The translations under genes and the position numbers were made by a program. The notes under the pieces are model-generated. The model did not search any database. It was given only the letters and a program-made list of their open reading frames with translations, and was not told where the DNA came from. Below, in pieces: positions 40,915-49,820 of a DNA stretch of 64,000 nt (the first letter of the stretch is position 1; every line of letters starts with the position of its first letter). Source of the DNA: an uncultured Lachnospiraceae bacterium (lineage in GTDB: Bacteria > Bacillota > Clostridia > Lachnospirales > Lachnospiraceae); the NCBI GenBank assembly GCA_910578475.1, contig CAJTRK010000005.1, forward strand, positions 62,001-126,000, written 5' to 3'.

Positions 40915-43830
40915 ATGAAAAAGAATAAAAGATTGTTGAAAATGATTCTTTCGATTGCTGTCATAGTAATCTTATCGGCCGCAGGCATCTTTTACCATAT
41001 CGGAGAAATACAGGAGTCGCTCTGGAACCAGACCGTTTCGGAAATTCTGGAGGTGACTTCTCAGGGAGGTCATGCGTTCGAAGTCTATATTGAAAAGGAT
41101 TTACAGATTCTGACAAGAGTTGCGAAAGTACTCTCTCAGCGTGTTTCCGACGATGAATTGATGATTGAAAGCACAATGGATATTTTTGCGGATGAAGATA
41201 TCTGTTTTACGGTTGTGGATTTGACGAACGGCATCCTGTACCAGGGGTGCGGCATTACGCCGGAAAAACTGGAGGAAGAACGTATCAAATCGTATGAAGC
41301 GGTTCCGGAAAGCGGACTGTTGGAACCATATGTGGATGAATATACCGGACAGCGTATGGTCGGCGCTTACAGACGGTTTACTTTTGCGGACGGTGCACAG
41401 GGAATCGTGCAGGTAGGACGGGGGGTTTCCGTAGTGGAAGACGAATTTATGCTGTCCTTTTACGATAATCTGGGCAGCAGTCATATCGTGAATGCCAAAG
41501 GAGACGTGCTTATCTGTTCGCAGCATAAGGATGGAACACATGATGTCACCAATGTGATGGACTCGCTGCGTATGGCCGGGAATGAAGAAGAAGAGATACA
41601 GCATGTCTGTGACAGTATGGAGCGGAAGGAAGAAGGGGTCACCCGGTTCTTCTTCCGGGATGAAGAACATGTTTTTGCCTATACGCCGATTGAGGGTTCC
41701 GACGGCTGGTATGTTTTCGTCATCATACCGGACTCTGTGATTATGAAAAATGCCAATGATATATTAAAAAGTTCTCAGACTTTTATCTTTCTGTTTTCGG
41801 GCATTTTTATCATGGCCGGGCTGTTCATATATATGGGGCAGCATTCACATCGCAGACTGATGGAAAAGGAAGGCGACTTAAAGTACAGAGAACAGTTATT
41901 CAGCATTCTTGCCAATAATACGAATGATGTGTTTCTGATGTTTACAACGGATGATTATACAATCGAGTATATCAGCCCGAACGTGGAGAGGGTGCTTGGC
42001 ATACCGCAGGAAGAGGCCAGAAAGGACATCGGGCTGTTAAATAAATTCCAGATTTGCGACAGGGAAAAGGTGAACGGTCAGATAGAAGAACTGGATGCTG
42101 AAGGTTCCGTGTCCTATGAAGGAGAGTGGATTCATAAAAAGAGCGGAGAGCGCCGATGGTTCAGAGGGACAGTTTACATAACATCCGTTAATGATTCAAA
42201 ACGGTATGTGGCAGTCCTGTCGGACCGGACGCAGGAGCGGCAGAATCAGCAGACACTGACGGAAGCGCTGGAAATTGCCAAATCCGCGAATGAATCCAAG
42301 AGTGTCTTTTTAAGCAATATGAGTCATGATATCCGTACGCCGATGAACGCGATTGTGGGATTTTCCGCGCTTATGCAGCGGGATGCCAATAATCCGGATA
42401 AGGTTCGGGAATATACAAGGAAGATAGCGTCGTCAAGCCAGCATTTACTCGGGCTGATTAACGACGTGCTGGATATGAGTAAAATCGAGAGCGGAAAGAC
42501 CACGCTGAACATATCGGAAATCAGTCTGGCACAGCTTGTAGAAGAACTGATGTCGATGATGCAGCCGCAGGCTAAGGCAAAGCATCAGGATTTCAAGATA
42601 TATGTCCGGGATATCTGCAATGAGGAAGTGCTTGGAGACCGGCTTCGAATCAATCAGATTTTGATAAACATCATTTCCAATGCGCTGAAATATACGCCCG
42701 AAAACGGAAAGGTGGAAATGACCGTAATGCAGCTTCCGCAGCGCGCGAAAAATTTCGGGCTTTTCCGCTTTATCATCAGCGATAACGGAATCGGCATGTC
42801 CAAAGAATACCTGGAAACGATTTTCCAGCCGTTCAGCCGCGAGACGACCAAAAAGACGCTCGGCATTCAGGGAACGGGACTCGGTATGGCGATTACCAAA
42901 AATCTGGTGGACCTGATGGGCGGCACAATCGAAGTAAAAAGCGAACTCGACAAAGGAAGCGTTTTTACGCTGGATTTGGAACTGCGTATCAGAGAAGGAG
43001 AGATAGACCCGGAATTCTGGCAGAAACATGGACTTACCAGACTTCTCGTTGTGGATGACGAGGAGGATATCTGTAAGGGAATCCGGTATGCCATGGCGGA
43101 TACCGGCGTTCAAATCGAATATGCGCCGGGCGGTCTGCCCGCCGTTGCTATGGCGCAGAAAGCGCAGGATGAAGGGAACGGTTATAATTTGATGCTGATT
43201 GACTGGCAGATGCCGGATATCAACGGCATCGAGACTGCCCGCCGCATCAGGAAGATAGTGCCTTCCGATGTGCCGATTATGATATTGTCCGCATATGACC
43301 TGAGTGAAGTCGAGGAGGAGGGCATTGAAGCGGGAATTGACGGATTCATGCCAAAACCGTTTTTCCTGAGTAACTTCAGGAATCTTGTGGATAATCTGAA
43401 AACGCACCATAACACAAAAGAAGAATCCGAAGAGCAGGATGATGTTCTTTCCGGAAAGCGCATTCTTGCCGCGGAAGATATCGACCTGAACGTGGAAATT
43501 CTGATGGAACTGTTAAAGATGGCGGGGGCGGAATGCGAATGGGCGAAAGACGGAAGAGAAGCGGTCGAAAAGTTTGAACAGTCTGTTCCGGGATATTATG
43601 ATTTGATTCTGATGGATGTTCAGATGCCTGTCATGAACGGTTACGACGCGACGAAAGCCATACGGCAGAGCGGACATTCACAGGCAGAGACCGTGCCGAT
43701 AATCGCCATGACGGCCAACGCGTTTTCCGAAGACGTAAAAGATGCGCTCGACGCCGGCATGAATGCCCATGTTGCCAAGCCGATTGATATGGAGCAGCTG
43801 AAAGCGGCGGCGAGGGAAGTATTCGGATAA
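40915..43830 (+). CDS. Hybrid sensor histidine kinase with two receiver domains
   Basis: A 971-residue membrane kinase. Two membrane helices (about 8-27 and 285-305) enclose an extracytoplasmic sensor of about 255 residues with a Cache-like look. Then come a PAS domain (about 320-440), the histidine phosphotransfer box NMSHDIRTPMNAIVGF (His471), an ATPase domain with N, G1 and G2 boxes (GTGLGMAITKNL) and two receivers with Asp763 (LMLIDWQMP) and Asp901 (LILMDVQMP). There is no output domain or Hpt, so the phosphoryl group must pass to a protein coded elsewhere. It stands alone with strong terminators downstream. Signal unknown. Confidence 0.93.
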   Translation: MKKNKRLLKMILSIAVIVILSAAGIFYHIGEIQESLWNQTVSEILEVTSQGGHAFEVYIEKDLQILTRVAKVLSQRVSDDELMIESTMDIFADEDICFTVVDLTNGILYQGCGITPEKLEEERIKSYEAVPESGLLEPYVDEYTGQRMVGAYRRFTFADGAQGIVQVGRGVSVVEDEFMLSFYDNLGSSHIVNAKGDVLICSQHKDGTHDVTNVMDSLRMAGNEEEEIQHVCDSMERKEEGVTRFFFRDEEHVFAYTPIEGSDGWYVFVIIPDSVIMKNANDILKSSQTFIFLFSGIFIMAGLFIYMGQHSHRRLMEKEGDLKYREQLFSILANNTNDVFLMFTTDDYTIEYISPNVERVLGIPQEEARKDIGLLNKFQICDREKVNGQIEELDAEGSVSYEGEWIHKKSGERRWFRGTVYITSVNDSKRYVAVLSDRTQERQNQQTLTEALEIAKSANESKSVFLSNMSHDIRTPMNAIVGFSALMQRDANNPDKVREYTRKIASSSQHLLGLINDVLDMSKIESGKTTLNISEISLAQLVEELMSMMQPQAKAKHQDFKIYVRDICNEEVLGDRLRINQILINIISNALKYTPENGKVEMTVMQLPQRAKNFGLFRFIISDNGIGMSKEYLETIFQPFSRETTKKTLGIQGTGLGMAITKNLVDLMGGTIEVKSELDKGSVFTLDLELRIREGEIDPEFWQKHGLTRLLVVDDEEDICKGIRYAMADTGVQIEYAPGGLPAVAMAQKAQDEGNGYNLMLIDWQMPDINGIETARRIRKIVPSDVPIMILSAYDLSEVEEEGIEAGIDGFMPKPFFLSNFRNLVDNLKTHHNTKEESEEQDDVLSGKRILAAEDIDLNVEILMELLKMAGAECEWAKDGREAVEKFEQSVPGYYDLILMDVQMPVMNGYDATKAIRQSGHSQAETVPIIAMTANAFSEDVKDALDAGMNAHVAKPIDMEQLKAAAREVFG

Positions 43831-43855
43831 ATCGTATTAATATAATTTCTGGTGT

Positions 43856-43884
43856 AAAAAAGGTCCGCAGCGCGGACCTTTTTT
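43856..43884 (+). terminator. Intrinsic terminator of the hybrid kinase gene
   Basis: GGTCCGC pairs with GCGGACC around AGC, with an A-run before and a T-run after. A second hairpin with T-run follows at 43928-43952 (GCAGGCT and AGCCTGC). Confidence 0.9.
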
Positions 43885-43950
43885 ATTTCATAGAAAATTG
43901 CTGTAATCGTAGTGGATGCCAGACTATGCAGGCTGCTGAGCCTGCGTTTT

Positions 43951-44244
43951 TTATATTATTGCAAACTGAATCGGCGAATAGATTAAAATGACGATAATCG
44001 CAATCTGAAGGAACAAAATTGCGGGCATTCCGTAGAGGAAATACCAATGTCTTGTCTTATGGTGAAAAAAGTGCATTCCGACCGTCGTTCCAAGACTGCC
44101 TCCGACGAGAGCAATCACGAACAACGTGGATTCCGGAATCCGCCAGGCTCTTTTTCTTGCTTTTCGCTTATCAATTCCCATTATCATAAATCCGGTCAGA
44201 TTGATGATTGCCAGGTAAAGAACAATATAGGAAATAACGCCCAT
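43951..44244 (-). CDS. DUF1294 membrane protein
   Basis: A 97-residue protein with four hydrophobic segments and the DUF1294 signature: MGIDKRKARKRAWRIPESTLFVIALVGGSLGTTVGMHFFHHKTRHWYF. The FHHKT and GGSxG motifs are standard. Its function is not established. It starts 60 bases from the argG stop on the same strand and may be read through from argG. Its stop codon lies within the T-run of the kinase gene's second terminator. Confidence 0.9.
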   Translation of the reverse strand: MGVISYIVLYLAIINLTGFMIMGIDKRKARKRAWRIPESTLFVIALVGGSLGTTVGMHFFHHKTRHWYFLYGMPAILFLQIAIIVILIYSPIQFAII

Positions 44245-44303
44245 CGGAATCCTCCGTTTCCGTCCAGTCTGTAAGTTTACGGTGCTAAATACTCCATTTG
44301 TAC

Positions 44304-45530
44304 TTAGTTTTTGGAAGCGTCTTCCGCTTCCTGCATTTTCATGGCGCGTACTTTGCTTGCAAGGCCGAAGAGATTGATAAAGCCTTCCGCATCGTGATGG
44401 TCATATAAATCTCCCGTCGTAAAGGAAGCGATGCTTTCGTTATACAAAGAATAGGGAGAAGTCGTACCGGCTTTGATGATATTGCCTTTGTAAAGTTTGA
44501 ATTTCACTTCGCCGGTAACATATTTCTGGGTCGATTCGATAAACGCCTGAACTGCTTCGCGCAGCGGGGTGAACCATTTTCCTTCATATACGATTTGCGC
44601 AAATTTGTTCCCCAGGTCTGCCTTTAACGCATAAGTGTCACGGTCGAGAATCAGTTCTTCCAGCTGCTGGTGCGCTTCATACAGAATCGTTCCGCCGGGC
44701 GTTTCGTATACGCCGCGTGACTTCATGCCGACAACACGGTTTTCTACGATATCGACGATACCGATTCCGTGCTTTCCGCCAAGCTCGTTCAGAACGGCGA
44801 TGATTTCGGATACTTTCATCTTTTTGCCGTTTACGGATGTAGGAATGCCTTTTTCAAAAGTCATGGTCACATATTCGCCTTCTTCGGGGGCTTTTTCCGG
44901 TGTCGTGCCGAGCACTAACAGATGTTCAAAGTTCGGTTCGTTGGCCGGGTCTTCCAGTTCCAGGCCTTCATGACTGATATGCCATAAGTTGCGGTCGCGG
45001 CTGTAACTGCTGTCGGCGGAGAAAGGAAGGTTAATGCCATGCTGACGGCAGTACTCGATTTCCTCCTCCCGGGAATTTAATGTCCATTTCTCATTTCTCC
45101 AGGCAGCGATAATCTTTAAATCGGGAGCAAGCGCTTTGACTGCAAGCTCAAAACGAATCTGGTCGTTTCCTTTGCCGGTTGCGCCGTGGCAGATTGCCGT
45201 CGCGCCTTCTTTGCGCGCAACCTCAACCAGTTTTTTGGCGATAACGGGTCTTGCCATAGAAGTGCCGAGCAGATATTTGTTCTCATAAACGGCATGGGCC
45301 TGTACACAGGGAATGATGAAATCGTCGCAGAATTCATCGGTCAGGTCTTCCACATATAATTTGGAAGCGCCGCTGGATAAAGCTCTTTCCTCCAGTCCGT
45401 CAAGTTCTTCGCCCTGTCCGCAGTTCCCGCAGACACAGATGACTTCGTAATCAAAATTTTCTTTTAACCAGGGGATGATAACCGTCGTATCAAGCCCGCC
45501 GGAATAAGCAAGCACAACTTTTTCCTTCAT
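44304..45530 (-). CDS. argG: Argininosuccinate synthase
   Basis: A 408-residue enzyme: the N-type ATP pyrophosphatase motif AYSGGLDTT at the start, HGATGKGNDQIRFE, the aspartate/citrulline site region SRDRNLWHISHEGLELEDP, and GVYETPGGTILYEAHQQLE. It joins citrulline and aspartate in arginine synthesis. ATG 45530 has GGAGG upstream; the open frame continues 69 bases further without a site. A TTGCAT/TATATT promoter and probable ARG boxes lie upstream, shared with the divergent argJBD operon. No argH is adjacent, although argG and argH are often paired. Confidence 0.96.
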   Translation of the reverse strand: MKEKVVLAYSGGLDTTVIIPWLKENFDYEVICVCGNCGQGEELDGLEERALSSGASKLYVEDLTDEFCDDFIIPCVQAHAVYENKYLLGTSMARPVIAKKLVEVARKEGATAICHGATGKGNDQIRFELAVKALAPDLKIIAAWRNEKWTLNSREEEIEYCRQHGINLPFSADSSYSRDRNLWHISHEGLELEDPANEPNFEHLLVLGTTPEKAPEEGEYVTMTFEKGIPTSVNGKKMKVSEIIAVLNELGGKHGIGIVDIVENRVVGMKSRGVYETPGGTILYEAHQQLEELILDRDTYALKADLGNKFAQIVYEGKWFTPLREAVQAFIESTQKYVTGEVKFKLYKGNIIKAGTTSPYSLYNESIASFTTGDLYDHHDAEGFINLFGLASKVRAMKMQEAEDASKN

Positions 45531-45583
45531 GATAATTCCTCCAAACTGTAATATTTGTAACGGGTATAAAATGTTCTTCCAAC

Positions 45584-45612
45584 AATATACAACAATCATA
45601 AGAAGAATGCAA
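45584..45612 (-). promoter_or_regulatory. argG promoter
   Basis: On the minus strand, TTGCAT (45612-45607), a 17-bp spacer and TATATT (45589-45584), about 55 bases before the argG start. Confidence 0.6.
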
Positions 45613-45650
45613 GTGTAATTTTATGCAATTTATTAACCTTAAATGGATAT

Positions 45651-45699
45651 TTATTCATAAAAATTGAATAATTATAAAAAAATATTGCATATTATGCAA
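45651..45699. promoter_or_regulatory. Probable ARG boxes (ArgR/AhrC operators)
   Basis: Two AT-rich palindromes lie between the divergent arg genes: 45651-45671 (TTATTCA and TGAATAA arms) and 45685-45699 (TTGCATATTATGCAA, perfect). Both resemble ArgR sites (TGAATAWWWATTCA). Arginine repression of both operons is inferred. Confidence 0.6.
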
Positions 45700-45749
45700 G
45701 AAAGATGTATGATTAGAGCATTCCTTTTCATTTTCCTGTAAGTTCTGTA

Positions 45750-45777
45750 TTGAAAGATGAAAAGAGTATGGTAGAAT
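45750..45777 (+). promoter_or_regulatory. Promoter of the GNAT-argJ-argB-argD operon
   Basis: TTGAAA (45750) and TAGAAT (45772) with a 16-bp spacer, 58 bases before the GNAT start and downstream of the ARG-box palindromes. Confidence 0.55.
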
Positions 45778-45835
45778 AAAAAGGTGTAATCTGCCGAAGT
45801 AGTGTCTTTTGGCGGTAGGGAGCGAGGAACATGTT

Positions 45836-46297
45836 ATGATACGGGCAATGACGATAGAAGACTATGATGAGGTGCGCAGCCTCTGGATGACCATTAAAGG
45901 TTTTGGCATAAGAAGCGTGGACGATTCCAGAGAAGGCGTGGAAGCCTTTTTAAAAAGAAACCCGGGATTGAGCGTCGTTGCCGTTGAGGACGGCAGAGTG
46001 GCCGGCTCCATTCTGTGCGGCCACGATGGCAGGAGGGGATGCCTGTATCATGTCTGTGTGGCGGAAAAATACCGGATGCGCGGCCTCGGCAGGGCGATGG
46101 TCGTATTCTGCATGAACGCTCTGAAAGAAGAGCATATTAATAAAGTATCTTTAATTGCGTTTACGAAGAATGACGTCGGAAATGCTTTTTGGAAACAAAT
46201 AGGCTGGACAAAAAGGGAAGACTTGAATTATTATGATTTTGTACTGAATGAAGATAATATTACGAAGTTTATTACAGAAGGGGTTGAGAGTTTATGA
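45836..46297 (+). CDS. GNAT family N-acetyltransferase at the head of the arg operon
   Basis: A 153-residue GNAT protein: GSILCGHDGRRGCLYHVCVAEKYRMRGLGRAMV with the acetyl-CoA loop RMRGLGRA, and LIAFTKNDVGNAFWKQIGW. Its stop overlaps the argJ start (ATGA), so it belongs to the arginine operon. Short stand-alone GNAT proteins can act as N-acetylglutamate synthase, which would prime the ArgJ cycle; that is the likely role here but is inferred from position only. ATG 45836 has GAGG upstream; ATG 45809 lacks a site. Confidence 0.85.
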   Translation: MIRAMTIEDYDEVRSLWMTIKGFGIRSVDDSREGVEAFLKRNPGLSVVAVEDGRVAGSILCGHDGRRGCLYHVCVAEKYRMRGLGRAMVVFCMNALKEEHINKVSLIAFTKNDVGNAFWKQIGWTKREDLNYYDFVLNEDNITKFITEGVESL

Positions 46298-47517
46298 AGG
46301 TAATTGAAGGCGGTGTGACTGCGGCGCAGGGATTCGAAGCGGCGGGAGTGGAAGCTTCCATCAAATATCAGAACAGAAAGGATATGGCGCTTATTTACAG
46401 CCGGAAGCCATGTGTGGCGGCGGGAGTCTTTACGAGCAATATTGTCAAGGCGGCTCCGGTTATCTGGGATAAAGAGGTGGTAGCGCATTCCCCTTATGCA
46501 CAGGCGGTTATCGCGAATGCGGGGATTGCCAATGCCTGTACGGGCTCTTTGGGATATGAGTGCTGTAAGCAGACTGCACAGGCGGCGGCGGAATATCTGC
46601 AGATTCCGGAAGACGCCGTGCTGGTGGCGTCTACGGGCGTAATCGGCAGACAGATTCCGACCGATAAAATTACGGACGGCGTAAAGAAGCTGGCAGAACA
46701 GAAAGCGGATACGACAGAAGCGGGAAGAATCGCGGCGGAAGCCATCATGACGACGGATACGATTTCCAAGCAGGCGGCCGTTACCTTCGAAGTCGGCGGG
46801 AAGCGCGCGACGCTCGGCGGCATGTGCAAAGGTTCCGGCATGATTCATCCGGATATGTGCACCATGCTCGGTTTTCTGACGACGGATATTGCGATTTCCA
46901 AAGAGCTGCTTCAGGAGGCTCTGCGGGAAAATGTTGTCGATACCTTCAATATGATATCGGTGGACGGAGACACTTCCACAAATGACACACTTGTCATATT
47001 GGCAAACGGTATGGCGGAAAATCCGGAAATCACATCGAAAAACGAAGATTATGAGAAATTCCGGGAAGCGCTGAATTATGTGAATACGACGCTTGCAAGA
47101 ATGATGGCGGGAGACGGCGAGGGCGCTACGGCGCTTTTTGAAACGAAAGTCGTTCATGCGAAGACAAAAGAAGACGCCCGTAAACTGAGTAAATCCGTTA
47201 TCTGCTCCAGCCTGAGCAAGGCGGCGGTGTTCGGCCATGATGCGAACTGCGGAAGATTTTTGTGCGCGCTCGGTTATGCGGGAGTGGAATTTGACCCGAA
47301 TCATCTGGATGTTTTCCTGGAAAGCGAAGACAGGAGTCTTCTGGTTTACCGGGACGGCAACGTGACGGATTACAGCGAGGAAGAAGCAACGCAGATTCTT
47401 TCCGCGCCGGAAGTGCGTGTTCTTGTGGATATGAAGGAAGGCGAGGGGGAAGCGACCGCATGGGGCTGCGACCTGACGTATGATTATGTGAAGATTAACG
47501 CGGATTACCGCAGCTGA
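46294..47517 (+). CDS. argJ: Bifunctional glutamate N-acetyltransferase / ornithine acetyltransferase
   Basis: A 407-residue ArgJ. The self-cleavage region reads KGSGMIHPDMCTMLGFLTTD, with the nucleophile Thr after Cys; many homologues have Ala-Thr there. Other landmarks are VIANAGIANACTG, VLVASTGVIGRQIP and GATALFETKV. It recycles the acetyl group from N-acetylornithine to glutamate. It overlaps the GNAT gene upstream and lies 79 bases from argB. The order GNAT-argJ-argB-argD is a typical clostridial arginine operon, here lacking argC. Confidence 0.96.
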   Translation: MKVIEGGVTAAQGFEAAGVEASIKYQNRKDMALIYSRKPCVAAGVFTSNIVKAAPVIWDKEVVAHSPYAQAVIANAGIANACTGSLGYECCKQTAQAAAEYLQIPEDAVLVASTGVIGRQIPTDKITDGVKKLAEQKADTTEAGRIAAEAIMTTDTISKQAAVTFEVGGKRATLGGMCKGSGMIHPDMCTMLGFLTTDIAISKELLQEALRENVVDTFNMISVDGDTSTNDTLVILANGMAENPEITSKNEDYEKFREALNYVNTTLARMMAGDGEGATALFETKVVHAKTKEDARKLSKSVICSSLSKAAVFGHDANCGRFLCALGYAGVEFDPNHLDVFLESEDRSLLVYRDGNVTDYSEEEATQILSAPEVRVLVDMKEGEGEATAWGCDLTYDYVKINADYRS

Positions 47518-47580
47518 AAATAAAGACGCACAGTGCGGGATATCAAGATGGCATTCTGCCGGGACGGTGAAAGAACAGGC

Positions 47581-47604
47581 AGGCTGAGAGAAAGGCATGG
47601 TTAT
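47581..47604 (+). repeat. 24-nt start-codon cassette, copy 2
   Basis: AGGCTGAGAGAAAGGCATGG followed by TTAT, covering the first ATG of argB. The preceding bases (AAGAACAGGC) also resemble those of copy 3 (AAGAACACCGC). Confidence 0.8.
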
Positions 47605-48493
47605 TGAAATGGAACAGAAGGAAATGAGCCAGATTCTGGGAAAAGCCGAAGTATTAATCGAGGCGCTTCCCTATATACAGAAATTTAACCGAAAGATAAT
47701 CGTTGTGAAGTATGGCGGAAGCGCCATGAGCAACGAGGAGCTTCAGAAAAATGTCATCAAAGACGTTACCCTTCTGAAACTGGTAGGGTTTAAACCGATT
47801 ATCGTTCACGGCGGCGGCAAGGAAATCAGCCGTTGGGTCGGTAAAGTAGGGATGGAGGCAAAATTTGTCAACGGACTGCGCGTGACGGATGCCGATACGA
47901 TGGAAATCGCGGAGATGGTCTTAAATAAAGTCAATAAGAGCCTTGTCAGCATGGTACAGGAGCTTGGCGTAAAGGCGGTCGGCATCAGCGGTAAGGACGG
48001 CGGCCTTCTGGAATGTGACAAAAAGTATGCCGGCGGGCAGGATATCGGTTTTGTCGGGGATATCAAAAATGTCAATCCGAAAGTCTTATACGACCTGCTG
48101 GAAAAGGATTTTCTGCCCATCGTTGCGCCAATCGGACTGGATGAGCATTTTCAGACGTATAATATCAATGCCGATGACGCGGCGTGCGCGATTGCAAAGG
48201 CAGTTTCCGCAGAAAAACTGGCCTTTTTGACGGACATCGAGGGGCTTTACCGGGATATTGAAGATAAATCCACTTTTATTTCCAGACTGACGGCGGCACA
48301 GGCGGAAGAACTGATTCAGGAAGGCTGTATCGGCGGCGGCATGCTGCCGAAACTGACGAACTGTACCGATGCGATTCGGGAAGGCGTAAACAGGGTACAT
48401 ATTCTGGACGGACGGATTCCGCACTGTCTGCTGCTTGAGATTTTCACCAATCACGGAATCGGCACGGCAATCATCGCGGATGACGAAGTGTGA
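47597..48493 (+). CDS. argB: Acetylglutamate kinase
   Basis: A roughly 298-residue amino-acid kinase: IVVKYGGSAMSN, IIVHGGGKEISRWVGKVGMEAKFVNGLRVTD, NADDAACAIAKAVSAEKLAFLTDIEGLY and GGGMLPKLTNC. It makes N-acetylglutamyl phosphate. The size and the N-terminal extension before the kinase core suggest an arginine-sensitive hexameric type, though this cannot be settled by eye. The start may be ATG 47597 inside the repeated cassette or ATG 47609 (MEQKEMSQILGKAE), four codons on. A stem-loop follows its stop. Confidence 0.95.
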   Translation: MVIEMEQKEMSQILGKAEVLIEALPYIQKFNRKIIVVKYGGSAMSNEELQKNVIKDVTLLKLVGFKPIIVHGGGKEISRWVGKVGMEAKFVNGLRVTDADTMEIAEMVLNKVNKSLVSMVQELGVKAVGISGKDGGLLECDKKYAGGQDIGFVGDIKNVNPKVLYDLLEKDFLPIVAPIGLDEHFQTYNINADDAACAIAKAVSAEKLAFLTDIEGLYRDIEDKSTFISRLTAAQAEELIQEGCIGGGMLPKLTNCTDAIREGVNRVHILDGRIPHCLLLEIFTNHGIGTAIIADDEV

Positions 48494-48552
48494 GAAGAAC
48501 TTCTAAAGACTCGCGCCAGAGAGCGCTTCGTTAAGAAGTTCTAAAAATTTTT
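48494..48552 (+). terminator. Stem-loop between argB and argD
   Basis: The arms AGAACTTCT and AGAAGTTCT enclose a short GCGC-containing inner hairpin and are followed by an A-run and TTTTTTG. It may act as a weak terminator or processing site that lowers argD expression. Confidence 0.5.
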
Positions 48553-48616
48553 TGAACGATTGAATTTGAGTTCTGTCATAGCAGGCAGATGGATATCAGG
48601 GGAGGAAGCGGACACA

Positions 48617-49810
48617 ATGCTGATGCAGGAATATATTGAAGAGGCGGAGAAGGCGCTTTTACATACTTATAACCGCTATCAGGTGGTTTTGGAAAAGGGT
48701 GAAGGCGTTTATCTTTATGATATGGAAGGAAAGAAATACCTGGATTTTGTGTCGGGAATCGCGGTTTTTGCGCTCGGATACGGGAACCGGGAGTATAATG
48801 AAGCCCTGAAAGCGCAGATTGATAAGATTATTCATACCTCCAACTATTATTATAATGTGCCAGCCATAGAAGCCGCGAAATTGTTAAAGAAAGTTTCCGG
48901 CATGGACAGGGTCTTTTTCACGAACAGCGGCGCGGAGGCGGTAGAAGGAGCCATCAAAGCGGCGAGAAAGTATGCTTATTTAAAAGATGGGAAGACTGAC
49001 CATGAGATAATCGCGATGAATCATTCTTTCCACGGAAGAACGATGGGCGCGCTTTCTGTCACCGGAAACCCGCATTACAGAGAGGCTTTTGAACCGATGA
49101 TAGGCAATATCCGGTTTGCGCAGCTCAATGATTTTGACAGTGTGATGGCAAATGTGAACGAAAAAACATGCGCTGTTTTATTGGAGACGGTACAGGGAGA
49201 AGGCGGCCTTTATCCGGCGGAAGAGGATTTTCTGCAAAAACTGCGAAAGCTTTGTGACGAGCGGGATATTCTGTTGATTCTGGATGAGATTCAGTGCGGC
49301 ATGGGAAGGACCGGATATTTTTACGCATGGCAGAAATTCGGCGTAAAACCGGATATCATGACGACGGCCAAAGCGCTTGGCTGCGGCGTTCCCGTGGGCG
49401 CTTTTCTGATGACGGAGAAGGTGGGACAAAATTCCCTGAAAGCGGGAGACCACGGAACGACTTACGGCGGGAATCCGCTTGCCTGTGCGGCTATCTGCAA
49501 AGTGCTCGAATTGTATGAAAAAGAGCATATTCTTGAAAATGTACGGGAGACGGGCGCTTATCTGGAAGAGAAGCTGGATGCGCTCGCGGCGGAATTTGAC
49601 ATCATCGAGACAAGGCGCGGCGTCGGACTGATGCAGGGACTTGTCTGTAAGGAGCCGGTGGGAGGAATCATTAACAAAGCGATGGAAAAAGGTTTGATTC
49701 TGATTAATGCCGGAAGCAATATTATCCGTTTTGTGCCTGCATTGATTATTTCGAAAGAGCATGTTGATGAAATGACGGACATTTTGCGCGAATGTCTGTC
49801 CGAAAGATAG
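48617..49810 (+). CDS. argD: Acetylornithine aminotransferase
   Basis: A 397-residue class III PLP aminotransferase: SGIAVFALGYGNREYNEAL, FFTNSGAEAVEGAIKAARKY, SFHGRTMGALSVTG, LDEIQCGMGRTG, the PLP-lysine region TTAKALGCGVPVGAF and HGTTYGGNPLACAA. It converts N-acetylglutamate semialdehyde to N-acetylornithine. ATG 48617 has GGGGAGG upstream; the earlier frame start at 48560 lacks a site. It is the last gene of the arg operon. The next gene begins ten bases on but is unrelated. Confidence 0.95.
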   Translation: MLMQEYIEEAEKALLHTYNRYQVVLEKGEGVYLYDMEGKKYLDFVSGIAVFALGYGNREYNEALKAQIDKIIHTSNYYYNVPAIEAAKLLKKVSGMDRVFFTNSGAEAVEGAIKAARKYAYLKDGKTDHEIIAMNHSFHGRTMGALSVTGNPHYREAFEPMIGNIRFAQLNDFDSVMANVNEKTCAVLLETVQGEGGLYPAEEDFLQKLRKLCDERDILLILDEIQCGMGRTGYFYAWQKFGVKPDIMTTAKALGCGVPVGAFLMTEKVGQNSLKAGDHGTTYGGNPLACAAICKVLELYEKEHILENVRETGAYLEEKLDALAAEFDIIETRRGVGLMQGLVCKEPVGGIINKAMEKGLILINAGSNIIRFVPALIISKEHVDEMTDILRECLSER

Positions 49811-49820
49811 GAGAACAGGT

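Noticed and set aside
42445..43410. 321-codon open frame opposite the hybrid kinase gene
   Set aside because: Antisense shadow with no start signals and no recognisable domain.
46231..47598. Long open frame (455 codons) on the minus strand opposite argJ
   Set aside because: It is the shadow of a GC-biased third-position pattern; argJ on the + strand has all family motifs and the antisense product looks like no protein family.
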